Part shown: in pieces, positions 12,487-23,679 of the stretch
Position numbering within the stretch: the first letter of the stretch is position 1
Layout of the letters: every line of letters begins with the position of its first letter
Origin: Ligula intestinalis
Taxonomy: Eukaryota > Platyhelminthes > Cestoda > Diphyllobothriidea > Diphyllobothriidae
Assembly (NCBI GenBank): GCA_036362985.1
Contig: JAYGXS010000004.1
Location: 46,652,189-46,716,188 of the forward strand
DNA: 64,000 nucleotides
Direction: 5' to 3'
Notes under the pieces: model-generated
Told to the model about the DNA's origin: nothing
Databases searched by the model: none
The model's input: only the letters and a program-made list of their open reading frames with translations
Program-made: the position numbers and the translations under genes

Positions 12487-13281
12487 ATGACTGACGGTCA
12501 GGGTGTTAGCGGCGTCCACACATTCGACTTACCGACTTGCTGGCTGAGTGACATAGCCCTTTGGCTGCGAACAGTCGAATCCCGTTTCGCTCTGCGGCAA
12601 ATCACGAAGGAAGAGACCAAATTTCATTATCTGGTGGCCGCATTGCCATTGGAGATTGCAACAGATCTCCGTGATATCATAGACAGCCCGCTCACTGAGA
12701 CTCCCTATACCACACTCAAGGAGGCCCTCATCTCTCGAGTATCTTTATCCACACAAAAACGCCTTCAGCGTTTAATTTCCGAGGAGGACCTTGGTGACAG
12801 GAAGCCAACCCAGCTCCTTCGGCGCCTGGAGCAGCTAGCTGAGGGACAACAGCTGGATGGCACAATGTTCAAACAACTTTTCCTCCAGCGGCTGCCCTCA
12901 TCCGTGCAAGCTATTCTTGCACCCAATATTCCTTCCTCGTCAGTTCAAACGCTGGCTGAGACAGCCGACCGGATTCTCGAGTACTATCAACCACCCGTCT
13001 CGGTGAATGTTACTACTCGAGCCGTAACGACACCTTCTATCGCAGATGTCGTCCGACGCCTGGATGCCCTCACTCTCGAAGTTTCCCAGCTCCAGGCCAC
13101 CCGTGTTTACAACCCTCGTAGTCCGTCGACTTTTCGTCGCGCAAGATCTCCCACTCCCAACAAAATTTCAACTGATGGTCTTTGTTGGTATCACCACAAT
13201 TATGGTCCAAATGCCTGTCAGTGTCGATCCCCGTGCAGGCACAAGAAGTCGGCATCGGAAAACTTCGCCGCCGGCCAGTAA
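12487..13281 (+). CDS. gag: Gag polyprotein of CsRn1-like retrotransposon
   Basis: The first ATG of the frame is at 12487, giving 264 residues; the open frame extends upstream to 12442. The N-terminal half reads as a capsid-like helical region with blocks [21 protein letters not shown] and [12 protein letters not shown]. Near the C-terminus lies [14 protein letters not shown] followed by RSPC, a Cys-His-Cys-Cys zinc motif (CX2HX9CX3C) characteristic of CsRn1-type Gag rather than the usual CCHC knuckle. The product packages the element RNA into cytoplasmic particles. It overlaps pol by about 100 bases in a different frame (pol is -1 relative to gag), so pol needs a frameshift or another route. 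The codons are undamaged. Confidence 0.92.
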   Translation: MTDGQGVSGVHTFDLPTCWLSDIALWLRTVESRFALRQITKEETKFHYLVAALPLEIATDLRDIIDSPLTETPYTTLKEALISRVSLSTQKRLQRLISEEDLGDRKPTQLLRRLEQLAEGQQLDGTMFKQLFLQRLPSSVQAILAPNIPSSSVQTLAETADRILEYYQPPVSVNVTTRAVTTPSIADVVRRLDALTLEVSQLQATRVYNPRSPSTFRRARSPTPNKISTDGLCWYHHNYGPNACQCRSPCRHKKSASENFAAGQ

Positions 13282-16200
13282 GGGTGACGAACGTGGTCGG
13301 CCCACCTTTCCCCAGTCGCCTACTCCACATCTACGACAGGAGTTCCTGCCGTAACTTCCTCGTCGATACGGGCTCAGAAATTTCCCTTATCCCACCTACT
13401 TCGACTGACCGTAAGTCACCAAACTCTTCATTTTTCCTTCAAGCAGCTAACAGTACTCCAATTAAAACGTTTGGTCAACGATCCCTCACTCTAGAGTTGG
13501 GTCTACGACGTTCATTTCGGTGGATATTTACTATCGCAGACGTTCACACCGCCATTCTAGGCGCTGATTTTTTGTCTTTTTTCGGTCTCCTCGTTGACAC
13601 CAAATCCCATAAACTAGTTGACCCTAAGACATCTTTATTCTGCAAATGTTCTACTCGTACCCTTTCATCCCCTAGTCCACGCATTTCAGCAATCCCTTCG
13701 TCTTCTCCCTATCATCGGTTACTTTCTGAATTTTCTTCTATCGCACGACCCTCACAATTTAACCAACCCATTAAGCATTCTGTTGTCCACTATATTTCTA
13801 CTTCCGGACCACCTGTGTTTAGTCGTCCTCGCCGCTTAGCCGCCGACAAGTTAGCTATCGCTAAGGCCGAATTCAGTCACATGATGGAGCTTGGCATAGT
13901 AAGGCCTTCCACTAGTCCATGGGCTGCACCTTTACATATGGTGTGTAAAAAGTCTCTCGTTGACTGGCGCCCCTGCGGAGATTATCGACGATTGAACACT
14001 TGCACTGTACCGGACCGCTACCCCCTACCCCATTTGTACGACTTTTCATCTAGCCTAGCAGGAGCAACAGTGTTTTCCAGTATTGACTTAGTAAAAGCCT
14101 TCCATCAAATACCCGTTGCTCCAGAAGACATTTCGAAAACAGCGATTACTACACCGTTTGGTCTGTTCGAGTTTGTTAGGATGCCCTTTGGACTACGTAA
14201 CTCTGCTCAAACTTTTCAGCGTTTCATCAACGAAGTCCTCCGCGATTTACCTTTCGTTTTTGTGTATGTCGATGATGTTCTGGTAGCAAGTTCCAACGAA
14301 AATGAACACCTTCAACATCTCCGCCTAATTTTTGAGCGATTTAGCCAATTTGGTGTTTTCATTAACGCATCTAAATGCGTTTTCGGTGTACCGTCACTGT
14401 TTTTCCTAGGACATCGCGTAGATGCTTTTGGTTGTCATCCTATAGATGCCAAAGTTTCAGCTATTCGCGAGTTCCCTACTCCCACTTCTTTTCAACAACT
14501 GCGCCGTTTTATAGGCCTTGTCAATTTCTATCGACGTTTCATCCCGCATTGCGCTGAATTGATGTTACCACTTACTAACCTTTTACGCGGAAGCAACAGC
14601 GATTTTTCTTTTCCTGACACAGCAATCGACGCTTTCAATCGTGTCAGAAAGGTTTTGGCAGATACAACTGCGCTCGTTCACCCTTTACCTGATGCACCAC
14701 TCTCCATTGTTGCTGATGCCTCAAATTGCGCTATAGGTGCCGTCCTTCAACAACAGACATCCACGGGCATCCAGCCCTTGGCTTTCTACTCTTCCAAACT
14801 GACACCAACACAAACTCGCTATAGCACTTTTGGTAGAGAACTCCTTGCCATTTATTTAGCCATTAAACATTTCCGCAACTTTATTGAGGGTAGAGATTTT
14901 TGTATCTACACAGACCACAAACCTCTTACTTATGCCCTTTTCACTTCCTCTGACAAGTATTCACCCCGTGAGGCCCGCCATCTTGACTTTATTTCTCAGT
15001 ATACCACAGATATTAGATTCCTTAAGGGCCTTTATAATCAAGTTGCTGACTGTCTTTCTCGACCTGGAATTAATGCCATCACTCAGCCTTCTATCGAATT
15101 GGAGCGTATGGCAGAACTGCAAAACCAGCCGTCCTTCACTGAAAGCCTTGAGCATAGTAGTCTTCAACTCGAAGCTATTCCTTTATCCACCAACCCCGGT
15201 ACAATCTTATGTGACGTATCGCGCGGTGCCTCCCGACCTGTAGTGCCAAGCGAGATGAGACGAGACGTTTTTACTGCATTGCACAATCTTGCTCATCCTG
15301 GCATCCGCAGTACCCAGCGCCTGGTGAGCGAGCGTTTCGTTTGGCCAAGCATGAACACTGATATCCGCCAGTGGACCCGTTCATGTTTGGCTTGTCAGAA
15401 GGCCAAGGTCGGGCGACACAACAAAGCCCCAATTGGCACATTTCTTGCACCCGATGCACGTTTTGCACATGTCCACATCGATTTGGTAGGTCCTTTGCCA
15501 ACATCGCGTGGTTGCACCTATCTACTTACTGCCATTGACCGATTCACTCGTTGGCCCATTGCAACTCCCATAACTGATATAACCGCAGATTCGGTTGCTC
15601 ACGCCTTCTTGGAACACTGGATCTCACATTATGGCGTCCCCTCAACTATTACCACCGATCGAGGCCAACAGTTCGAATCCAGACTTTTTAACAGCCTTAC
15701 CGACTTACTCGGATGTTCCCGCATACGAACGACAGCCTACCACCCCTCGTCAAATGGCTTAGTTGAACGTTTCCATCGTCAACTCAAAGCCTCGCTCCGA
15801 GCTCACGACAATCCTTCCCATTGGAGCGAGCACCTACCTTTGGTCATGCTTGGCATCCGTACTGCCCTCAAGCCTGACTTGGAGTGCTCCTCTGCCGAGC
15901 TTGTTTACGGTACTACCCTACGGATCCCTGGCGATTTTTTCGGGCACTCTCAAAGCTCAGCCGATTTGGATTCCACGGATTACGTGAAAAGGCTGCGCCA
16001 AGCCATGTCTCATCTGCGTGCAATTCCTCCGCGTACTTCAACAAGTAAGTCATACATCGACCCTAACTTACTAACATGTGCCTTTGTATTTGTTCGTGTA
16101 GATAGTGTTCGCCGACCACTACAACAACCCTACGACGGACCATATAAGGTACTATCTCGCACGGACAAGCATTTCACGATTGCCCGGGGCGGCCGCACTG

Positions 16201-16421
16201 ACGTGGTCTCAGTCGATCGTCTGAAGGCGGCTTATACCGATTCTCCTTCGACAGCCCCAACCGAACAACCTCCACCCGGCACATTGCCAACTCCTTTATC
16301 CACGACTCCACTTACACGTACTAGCCCCGCGCTTTCCCCCACCCCAAATCCCCCTCTCCTTACACGCAGCGGACGTCATGTCCATTTCCCCGACCGTTAC
16401 CAACTTGTAACATATGCTTAA
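13182..16421 (+). CDS. pol: Pol polyprotein (protease, RT, RNase H, integrase) of CsRn1-like retrotransposon
   Basis: The frame is open for 1079 codons from an in-frame ATG at 13182; the true N-terminus is set by the gag-pol junction. Domains in order: aspartic protease with [11 protein letters not shown] (DTG at residues 62-64); reverse transcriptase with [11 protein letters not shown] and YVDD (residues 362-365); RNase H with [13 protein letters not shown] near residue 510 and TDHKPL; integrase with an HHCC zinc region (HPGIRSTQ to CLACQKAK) and a catalytic triad Asp767, Asp826, Glu862 (D,D35E spacing). There is no chromodomain; the C-terminus is proline- and threonine-rich. All catalytic residues are present, so the copy may be competent. 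It copies the element RNA and inserts the DNA. Confidence 0.95.
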   Translation: MLVSPQLWSKCLSVSIPVQAQEVGIGKLRRRPVRVTNVVGPPFPSRLLHIYDRSSCRNFLVDTGSEISLIPPTSTDRKSPNSSFFLQAANSTPIKTFGQRSLTLELGLRRSFRWIFTIADVHTAILGADFLSFFGLLVDTKSHKLVDPKTSLFCKCSTRTLSSPSPRISAIPSSSPYHRLLSEFSSIARPSQFNQPIKHSVVHYISTSGPPVFSRPRRLAADKLAIAKAEFSHMMELGIVRPSTSPWAAPLHMVCKKSLVDWRPCGDYRRLNTCTVPDRYPLPHLYDFSSSLAGATVFSSIDLVKAFHQIPVAPEDISKTAITTPFGLFEFVRMPFGLRNSAQTFQRFINEVLRDLPFVFVYVDDVLVASSNENEHLQHLRLIFERFSQFGVFINASKCVFGVPSLFFLGHRVDAFGCHPIDAKVSAIREFPTPTSFQQLRRFIGLVNFYRRFIPHCAELMLPLTNLLRGSNSDFSFPDTAIDAFNRVRKVLADTTALVHPLPDAPLSIVADASNCAIGAVLQQQTSTGIQPLAFYSSKLTPTQTRYSTFGRELLAIYLAIKHFRNFIEGRDFCIYTDHKPLTYALFTSSDKYSPREARHLDFISQYTTDIRFLKGLYNQVADCLSRPGINAITQPSIELERMAELQNQPSFTESLEHSSLQLEAIPLSTNPGTILCDVSRGASRPVVPSEMRRDVFTALHNLAHPGIRSTQRLVSERFVWPSMNTDIRQWTRSCLACQKAKVGRHNKAPIGTFLAPDARFAHVHIDLVGPLPTSRGCTYLLTAIDRFTRWPIATPITDITADSVAHAFLEHWISHYGVPSTITTDRGQQFESRLFNSLTDLLGCSRIRTTAYHPSSNGLVERFHRQLKASLRAHDNPSHWSEHLPLVMLGIRTALKPDLECSSAELVYGTTLRIPGDFFGHSQSSADLDSTDYVKRLRQAMSHLRAIPPRTSTSKSYIDPNLLTCAFVFVRVDSVRRPLQQPYDGPYKVLSRTDKHFTIARGGRTDVVSVDRLKAAYTDSPSTAPTEQPPPGTLPTPLSTTPLTRTSPALSPTPNPPLLTRSGRHVHFPDRYQLVTYA

Positions 16422-16475
16422 CACTCCCATATTATTCCCACATTAACATTTTCTTTTTCTGAACTCCGTTCTCCT

Positions 16476-16489
16476 AGGAGGGGGAGTAT
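16476..16489 (+). promoter_or_regulatory. Polypurine tract
   Basis: AGGAGGGGGAGTAT ends immediately before the 3' LTR, the expected plus-strand priming site of an LTR retrotransposon. Confidence 0.85.
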
Positions 16490-16680
16490 TGTAGTGAAAC
16501 TGAACTGACCCTTTGTTTTAATTAGTTAAAGATGCCTTGCATGAACTGACACAACTTTTAAATAACACGTTGAACAAGCTTGTTTATTTACCCACAAGCG
16601 ACTTTGTTCTTATTTACTAGTTCGTAACCGTTGGGATACTCCTATCTCAGATTCTTGGATAGACTATATCGTATCCTACA
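16490..16680 (+). repeat. 3' LTR
   Basis: Copy of 12088-12278 with no difference seen by eye. It is followed by the AAAT target duplication and then by the interrupted Penelope sequence. Confidence 0.93.
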
Positions 16681-18850
16681 AAATGATCAGAACATTCATA
16701 TCAGACGCACATTACCGACTATGTAAATTCACAGAACGCAAGCAACAGAACATGCAATTTTGTCATGACCTCCTTCCTGTACACATATTCGAAAGTCTAC
16801 AACAGAACATCACCCGTGTCTCTGAATTAGAACGCCTGAAAAAGAGAAACATCTTAGAACAAAAGTGGATTAGGATTTCTCATAAAAATTGCAATCAATC
16901 TACACCCCAAACAAAGTTGTAAACCTATCCTCCAAAGTTTTAACGAATACCGAAGAAACAGTGTTGAAGTACAATTCAACGGATTACAATTACCTTGACT
17001 TCCTTGCCAGCCTAGAATCAATCATAACATCATCCAATCTGACAGAAAAACTATTCAAAATTTGTAACAGCACTGTACATGCCTTGAAGAACCGACGTAA
17101 ACTTTCAGCATTATCATACGAAGAAAAAAGGCTCGAAACACACTTAAAACAGACAAAGACATCATTATTTTACCTGCTGACAAGGGAGGTGCTACTATCA
17201 TGCTCAACAAAGTTGACTACATAAATAAGATGACTTCACTCTTAAAAGATAAATCAACATACAAACTTCTGCCAAACGACCAAACAAAATCAACAAATTC
17301 TTGCATTGACAAAACACTGAAACGCTTAACAGGATAGATTTTAATCTCAAATATTCCCGCCAAATCCTTAAAACAAGATGAACCCACTATTACTAAAATA
17401 TATGGACTCCCAAAGATTCATAAAACCAGTATTCCACTGCAACCGATAGTTTCCTTAATCGGTGCACCTAACTACAAAGTCTCCAAGTGGCTGTTTCGCC
17501 AACTAAACCCACTCACAAAAAACTCTGAGTACTCTATTAGCAATTCAAGAGGGTTTCTGGACAAACTAAAAGGAATCAAAGTCTCATCTGACGAAATCAT
17601 GGCTTCATTCGATGTGGTCTCACTCTTTACGTCGATCCCTCTGGATTTAGCGAGATGCTGCACCGAAGGATTACTGCAAACCTATACCACTGATGTACCT
17701 GCAGAGGCTTTACGCCAATTACTAGATCTTTGCCTTGAAACCAACTTTTCATTCTCTGATCAACACTTTCAACAACTAAAAGGAGCTCCCATGGGTTCAC
17801 CTATACCCGGCTTTCTAGCCGAAGCTGTTATGCAGAAGTTAGAATCCATAGTCCTCCCCACGGTGAAACCAAAATTCTGGCTGCGCTATGTAGATGACAC
17901 ATTTTTCATCATCAAGAAAAATTATTAAGACCTTATCCACAAGAAGCTCAATTCCACATTCCCGGGAATTGAATTCACATTCGAAACGGAGGTCGACGGA
18001 AAACTGCCATTTCTAGATGTCCTTGTACATCGAACTACTAATGGATCACTCCGCACATCTGTTTACCGTAAAGAAACATATTCGGAAGTCATCCTACACT
18101 TTGAGAGCAACCACCCCATTTCTCACAAAAGAAGGTCCGTCTACAGCCTCCTTAACCGAGCCAAAACACATTGCTCTGATGAAAAAAACTTATCAGGAAG
18201 AAATGAAATACCACTTTCAATTATTCTCCAAAAACGGATACCCCCGAAATTTTGTGCTACAATGCATAAAACAATAAGAATCCAAAAGAAATGAAGGAGG
18301 CATTTCAACTGGTACGACCAGCGAGGTACCGAAAACACTAACCTGGCGTTCCCTCCCATACATAAAGAATGTATCTGAGCTTGACGAAGGACAACTCAAA
18401 AAACACCAGATACAAGTGGCACACCTTCCCGCAACCACCTTACGTTCACAGCTTGTACACTCTAAGGACAAGGTTGGCTATCTTGAAATAAAAGGGGTTG
18501 TCTAAAAGATCCCATGTTCCAGTTGTGATGCAGTTTATTGTGGCCAAACTGGGAAATGCGTCTCAACCCGCATACAACAACACCAATCTGCGGTCAGAAG
18601 ACATTACCCTTTATCCCAGGTGGCCATTCGCACACTGGAAACCGGCCACAAGTTCGCATGGGAGAACACACGGATTGTTGGCAGCTGCCCAACTAGAAAA
18701 GGCCGTGAATTCCTAGAAACAATGCACTCAGACGAGGCATGCATCAACAGGTATATTGATTTGGACGCTAGCTACGGTTACCTCAAAGCTAAATTAAATA
18801 CGCAGCACCAAATCACAGATGTTAACCAAAATACGGAAAGCACATAACAT
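16681..18850 (+). pseudogene. Penelope-like reverse transcriptase/GIY-YIG gene, broken
   Basis: Coding blocks are spread over several frames. They are an N-terminal region (TFISDAHYRLCKFTERKQ), a finger region (YGLPKIHK), RT palm blocks MASFDVVSLFTSIPLDLA, KGAPMGSPIPGF and RYVDDTFFII, then a GIY-YIG endonuclease (CDAVYCGQTGKC, TGHKFAWENT). The palm and FDVVSLFTSIP blocks are typical of Penelope-like RTs, which are related to telomerase. The catalytic YVDD survives, but frame changes near 16900, 17225-17600, 17926 and 18280, plus stops, make it a pseudogene. Its 5' coding part lies upstream of the nested LTR element (about 11860-12087). Confidence 0.85.
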
Positions 18851-19040
18851 CTACGAGCACGGACCAAAGCTCCTACCAATGGGTGCATACGTACGAGGAA
18901 TATTGATTTTCTCAACGGTTAAACATGTTAGTTGTTCGTTACGCAATTTTTCTACGTCTGACGACGACCGGTGGGTCCGTGTCGAAAATTTACGCAATAA
19001 AATTGAAAAAAAATTTCCCGAAGAAATTCTTATTCTGATA
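18631..19040 (+). repeat. 3' pseudo-LTR of the Penelope-like element
   Basis: Partner of 11445-11852. It contains the end of the GIY-YIG frame (through DASYGYLKAKLN) and the 3' untranslated part. I did not find a clear hammerhead motif in this family. Confidence 0.85.
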
Positions 19041-19089
19041 GAACAAACTGTTCCCACCGCCTCCTTTATAAACTCAGCCGCATTTGAGT

Positions 19090-20040
19090 AAGGGGTAGGC
19101 TCCTTGCGTGGATAAAAAGCTTCCTAATCGGTCGCTCGCAAACTGTCCACATCAGCGACAGTCAGCCAAGGTTGAGGTTGAGAGTGGTGTTCCCCAAGGC
19201 TCCATTCTCGGCCCCATCTTTTTTGTTACCTACATCAACGACTGTGTCCGCGAACTGGATTGCGGTATCGCCATGTTCGCCGATGATATAAAACTTTGGA
19301 GCGTAATTCTAACTGCGGCTGATGAAGTGCACTTGCAGGAAAATTTAAATAGACTTCTAAAATGGTCTGCGGACTGGCTCTTACCGTTCAATGAGAGCAA
19401 GTGCATCACCATTCGAGTCGGCAAATCCGGTTCTTCAAACGGCACGGCTTACCGACTGAATGACACACCAATGAAGGAAGTGAACGCCCAGAAAAACTTG
19501 GGAGTCTGGATCCCACCCTCGCTTAAACCCTCCCTGCATTGCACAAAGGTAGCCAAGTCCGCGATGTCGATCCTATACCTCGTCAGACGAGCTTTTTCTA
19601 CCTTCAATGAAGAGTGCTTCACAAAAGTCTTCGGAACCTTCTAGCGACCGCACTTAGAATCCGCTATTCAAGCTTAGACATCGTGGGCCACGAAAGACAT
19701 CAACATCCTTGAAAAGGTACAACGGCGCGCAACCAACCTTTTTATGCGGCAGGGCTCGCAGCCTTATGAAACATGGCTGTCAAATCTCAACCTCTTCCCA
19801 TTGCGCTGCAGGCAGCTTCAGGGGGACCTGATACTAGCATTCCGCGTATTACGTCTTCAAGACTACTGCCTTGTATCAGGGGATTTTTTCAAATTAGCAA
19901 CAACCACGAATCTGAGGGGTCATCCTCTCAAATTAAAGGTGACAGGGTCCAGGCTGGACGATCGGAAACACTTCTTCTCAAAAAGGGCGGTCGGAGCGTG
20001 GAATACGCTTCCTCTTGGTCAAGTGGAATTTCTCTGACTC
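19090..20040 (+). pseudogene. CR1-like non-LTR retrotransposon (LINE) RT, 3' fragment, broken
   Basis: The text VESGVPQGSILGPIFFVTYI, then MFADDIKLW (catalytic YADD-type box as FADD), FNESKC and KNLGVW is a LINE reverse transcriptase of the CR1/Jockey type. The C-terminal part follows in the same frame (ILEKVQRRATNLF, LRCRQLQGDLILAFRVL, FFSKRAVGAWNTLP). There is a frameshift just before the VPQGS block (about 19175) and two in-frame TAG stops (19642 and about 19675), one where relatives have Trp. The 5' part and endonuclease are absent, so this is a dead 5'-truncated copy lying directly behind the Penelope pseudo-LTR. Confidence 0.85.
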
Positions 20041-20436
20041 TTAACCAGGCCCCCCTTCCCCCGAACACGCGGCCCATAGTCCAAACGCTAACACACCCCC
20101 CTCCCCTCACTAGCACAACCTATCGCCGCGGGTGTCACGTCACCATAACCTTTCCACTCAATCCCCCCTTCCCTCCCCCGTCCGTTGTAACCTCTGCCTC
20201 CAAAACATCTAGTGCGACATTCCCAGCCCTCACTTTTAATTTAGCCTGACAACGAACACGTGATACTTGTTCGAAAATTCACGAGTACAACTCGATTTTC
20301 CGAAGATCTTTCTTTTCATCATATCATCTTGGAAGGCAACTTACTTCACTTATCCAATAATACTTCTTTCAATTTTCAATAGTATTAGTTTTTATATCCA
20401 TTCACGTCTGCTATTTATAACGCCCTCTCACGCATA

Positions 20437-20935
20437 GCCCCATGCGAAGGTCTCCGCGGTCTACCCTACTTGGCTATCTGCGTACCGTGGTTACCCCGCT
20501 AGCGATCTTATCAGCCAGGCCTGAGGGCCTAAACATTCGCCCTTGGTTCGACCCAAAGCGGACTGTCGACGATCTGGAAGGATGCCTCTGTTTTTCCAGT
20601 TCCGTTGGTGGACTCTGCAATCAGCAAGGAAGAATCAGGACGTGGCTTCCACACGGTGATGATTCTGGGGACCTTTGCAATGCCTGCCGTTGGAAGCCCC
20701 TGCTTTCTCCTAAATCCCACGCATTATCCCCACAAAGGCGACAGTTTTTCTCCTAAAAATGCCTGAAGAGTTTTTTCACTGTCTGCTCCTATTTTCATCC
20801 TATGACACAGGACAACTGGCCTCGCAAACAGTCTGTGAAAAAAATTTCCTGCTACCACTGCACATATGTAGAAATAGGGCACTCAAATGAATTTTTCCTA
20901 CATATCCCTCAATATACTGATACTGATACTCTGGT
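20437..20935 (+). repeat. Dispersed repeat, copy 1 (about 0.5 kb, unclassified)
   Basis: Shares long blocks with 58490-58995: GCATGCGAAGGTCT (with CC/GC differences), the translated block PWFDPKRTVDD, GCGACAGTTTTTCTCCTAAA, GTTTTTTCACTGTCTGCTC and GACAACTGGCCTCGC. It contains no intact gene. The short open frame across it is conserved in part between the copies, so it may be a remnant of a coding or 3' LINE region. Confidence 0.75.
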
Positions 20936-21571
20936 CTCCCATGACTCCTCTCTTCTAAGGAACAGGGCCTTCAGATCGTAACTGCTAGGGTTTAACTTAC
21001 CCCCTGTGGTACCCCGGTAAGTCCACTACTGCCTCTCCCACTGGCAACTGCATCACATTATTAGAAAGTAATAAAGAGGAAGAAATCTGCATTTCCATAT
21101 GATACACCAGTGGGTGGAAGAAGTTAATTGGGCGTGTAAGCTATAAAAGAACGAATTTTCATATATGCAAAAGATAGGGTCAGTGGCCTAAATATTCGAC
21201 GAGGAGGAGGGGGGGGGAGGAGGGAAAATTATTCTCGGATCGACCGCATGTCCTCGGAGCGGATGGGGGGTTTGACGGGCGCGGAGTTCTTGTGAGGGTG
21301 AGGAGCAGATAAAACTCGATTGACTGCGTCAAGCGCACTGATCATGGAGAGGAAAGATCGTACCAGGTTTTTAGAGGCACGCCTGGAGTAAGCCGGTTCA
21401 GTGGAATTTTCACTTTGCCAATAACGCCGTCACTCGAATGGTTAGGATCGCAGCCCCAGACACAAACGTCGAGTTCAGACGACGCAAGCTCGGATGGGTC
21501 GAGGGAAAAAGTGAACTAAAAACGGAAAGAAAAGAAGTGAAAATAAACAGCTTGGGCGAGGTGCACGGTCA
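20936..21571. other. Stretch without recognised feature
   Basis: Contains a G-rich run near 21200-21230. No gene, tRNA or known element was recognised. Confidence 0.4.
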
Positions 21572-22342
21572 GTGAGGAGTGGGCTAAGCACAGCGAGTTC
21601 CCCAAGGTTCACATCTGAACTACTTCCGGGGACTCGCCTGTACCTACACAGGAGAAGTCAGGCGTCGTATACTGACTTCAGTGCAGCTGCGGGACGTGTT
21701 GGAGAAATCGTCCGACAGCTACAAACGCGAATGCGTGAGCATAAGCGGGCCGTGCGGAGGTTGGACCCAAAGTCGGAGGTAACAACCCATGCTGCAGCGA
21801 TAGGGCCTGACTTCAACTTTGACGCGGTCGAAATTGTGGTGATGATCACACATCAAGGTGATGATCACACATCAAGGCAGATTAAGGAGGCCTGGATGTC
21901 GACCGACTGTACAGTCAACTGCCACATAAATTTACCGGTCCCCTATGTTGTTTTAAGGAACTTATCTGGAAACAGACGCGGAATCGAACAACGAGGGCAG
22001 GGAACAAGTCCGGGCATGACGGGATACGATGGACCGAAAGTTCAGGGGACCAAAACCAACGCACGCGAGATTAGCACGCGGACAGCCAACACCGCGGCCC
22101 ACATGCTTATTCCGAGCACCAGTCATGGTGTCACAAAAGGCCACGGAACGAACACACAGGGTGCCGACACCAAAATAAGCGACACGGCGACAGACAGGAG
22201 ACCAACAGCCGAAGAGACTAAAGACACGGTGAGAGACACACACAGGGGCTCAACCATCATTGGTAGAACAGGCACACGCAAGAAAGGACGGCATAAAGAA
22301 GAGGACCATGAGCCAGAGAATCCATTCTCTGAAGATGGGTAG
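21572..22342 (+). pseudogene. Penelope-like GIY-YIG endonuclease fragment
   Basis: The frame contains VGEIVRQLQTRMREHKRAVR, SEVTTHAAAIG, FNFDAVEIV and DDHTSRQIKEAWMST. This corresponds to the GIY-YIG endonuclease of Penelope-like elements, with the leading GIY strand lost before VGE. A perfect 19-bp tandem duplication (21841-21859, 21860-21878) lies in the middle of the domain and shifts frame inside it. The C-terminal half is low-complexity (Thr, Arg, Asp-rich). The frame ends inside a hammerhead motif (22329-22365), the usual order for these elements. No RT domain is attached. Confidence 0.75.
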
Positions 22343-22378
22343 ACGAGACAACTACCCGAAACGTCAGGCTTGTAATAA
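22317..22378 (+). ncRNA. Hammerhead ribozyme candidate at a Penelope 3' end
   Basis: The order is CTGAAGA (22329-22335), helix II GGGTAG / CTACCC (22337-22342 and 22352-22357) with a nine-base loop, GAAA (22358-22361), then CGTC followed by AGGC. Cleavage would be expected after GTC (22365). Helix III would be minimal and self-complementary (ACGT). Helix I is weak: AGG may pair with the CTCT before the core. A T directly after CTGAAGA lacks a partner, a feature shared with other copies in the window. Confidence 0.65.
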
Positions 22379-23299
22379 ACCTCTCCCGGTGAACGCTTCT
22401 CTTTCTTCTGATCTACCACCCGGAAATATAATTTTCAGCACTCGCCTGTTCGTTTGTACCAGTCAAAAGCAAGACTAAACAGGAAGCTCAGAAAAAACTG
22501 TCGCTGTCATAATCATCTGAAACTTCGACTTGGGACCATGTAGAAGACACAAACTTGCAGAAGGTACATTTCTCCGAGAAAATGAAGGACACTTGGATAG
22601 TTAAGGCGGTATGAACGCAGTCAATCGATTGATCGATCAGGCGCTTGCACAGAGAGGCCTACGCAGTCCCTTCCGGACTGGCGTCACTGGTGTTTGATTG
22701 GCTCTCGCCCCCCCCCTTCCCCCTATAACTGTACGTTGTTTTTTTTGCTGTCGCTTTTATCTGTGACGGTCGACTCCAGTAAGAATAACAAAACTCAGAC
22801 CGATAAAGTCATAATTCCCTATTTTTGTTTACTTATGCATGGAATAATTTAGTCAGCGAATAGATACAGGATATGATGAGGACAGTCTATAATTGGCTAC
22901 TTTCTGATGCCATTTCTGGTTGAGTCCCTAACCACGGCTCGATCCACCATGAGATGTCCACCACGATTAGAAAATTATAGTGTGGTTATTGATGCAGTAT
23001 GTACAAAATCCATGAAACCAGTAGAGATCGTGCCCATGAAGCATGTACGCTCTCCAAAAGAGAAAACAACGACGTTTCACGTTGTTATTCCGCATATTCT
23101 TCTTCAGAGAAGATAAAGTCGTGCGCATCAGGCAGAGTACGACATGCAATGAAAGCTGTGTGTACGACTTTTCAGTCACTGAGGATTGGAAGACGTATAC
23201 TTCTCTAAACATCCCAATAATCCCCCCTCCAGTGAAAAAACCCTGCTCTTCATTTGTCACGACACCTGTCAATCGCATTTTCATTAAAACTCCACCGTA
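22379..23299. other. Stretch without recognised gene
   Basis: Contains a homopolymer C run near 22711 and T run near 22740. The missing last exon(s) of the minus-strand PI3K might lie here or further left, but no segment shows a convincing C2 ending with correct splice sites. Confidence 0.35.
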
Positions 23300-23595
23300 G
23301 TCTATGATTGATGAACGCTGACCTATCGGTTACGGGACTCACTCGTTCCATCGTAACTTGGGGTTCATTCTCGAGCTCCGCCAAGAATCGAACAACGAAA
23401 AGTAATAAAGGCAAACTGAAATTATTCACAAAGACAAGAAAGACTGCAATGGCTATTTTTTGGCTTATTAGCGGTCATCAGCCAGTCATTCGCAATCCCA
23501 GGTGTTGTGGCACCCGAGATCTGAACTCGTAGCCTGTTGGCTAGAGCTCTAACGCACTGCACCACGGTCTCACTGTCTTGCCGGTTTCAACTTGG
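23300..23595 (-). repeat. tRNA-derived SINE, minus orientation
   Basis: On the minus strand a tRNA-like head reads GGTGCAGTGCGTTAGAGC (A-box region) and GAGTTCAGATCTC (weak B box). It is followed by a body with CTGGCTGATGACCGCTAATA, CATTGCAGTCTTTCTTGTC and a tail ending GAGTCCCGTAACCG. The same body order occurs at 32150-32380 and around 57760-58330. The promoter boxes indicate a tRNA origin; the source tRNA is not identified. Confidence 0.7.
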
Positions 23596-23679
23596 AGCAT
23601 CAACCATAGTAGGTAGACGCTCACCGATCATTTAGGGGACTTACTCGTTCTGTTGCGCTCTGGAACCCACTCCCGAGGG

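Larger units (their letters stand above)
12088..16680 (+). mobile_element. Intact CsRn1-like Ty3/gypsy LTR retrotransposon
   Basis: The element is 4593 bp with 191-bp LTRs (12088-12278 and 16490-16680) that begin TGTAG and end CTACA and read identical by eye. A 4-bp AAAT direct repeat flanks it (12084-12087 and 16681-16684). The primer site next to the 5' LTR, TGGTGACCCCGA, matches the 3' end of tRNA-Trp, the primer known for the CsRn1 clade. A polypurine tract precedes the 3' LTR. Gag has the CHCC zinc motif of this clade and pol runs protease, RT, RNase H, integrase without a stop. There is no envelope gene. Identical LTRs and open frames point to a very recent, possibly active insertion. 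Confidence 0.95.
11445..19040 (+). mobile_element. Decayed Penelope-like element with pseudo-LTRs, split by an LTR retrotransposon
   Basis: The element starts with a 408-bp copy of its own 3' region (11445-11852) and ends with the matching copy (18631-19040). This is the tandem pseudo-LTR arrangement known for Penelope elements. Between them lie RT and GIY-YIG coding remnants. The reading AIRYGHE at 12087 resumes as MIRTFISD at 16681 once the inserted LTR element is ignored, which shows the insertion interrupted an existing copy. The two pseudo-LTRs differ at roughly ten scattered bases and small indels, so this copy is older than the LTR element within it. Confidence 0.85.

Noticed and set aside
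21572..22342. Host gene suggested by a 256-codon frame
   Set aside because: The N-terminal half is a Penelope GIY-YIG remnant with a 19-bp duplication; the rest is low-complexity.
22899..22985. Minus-strand segment with SWWIEPW considered as the PI3K C-terminus
   Set aside because: In-frame TAA just upstream with no usable acceptor between.
22967..23284. Minus-strand frame considered as the last C2 exon of the PI3K
   Set aside because: Weak resemblance only; the acceptor near 23190 gives a stop in the required phase 0.
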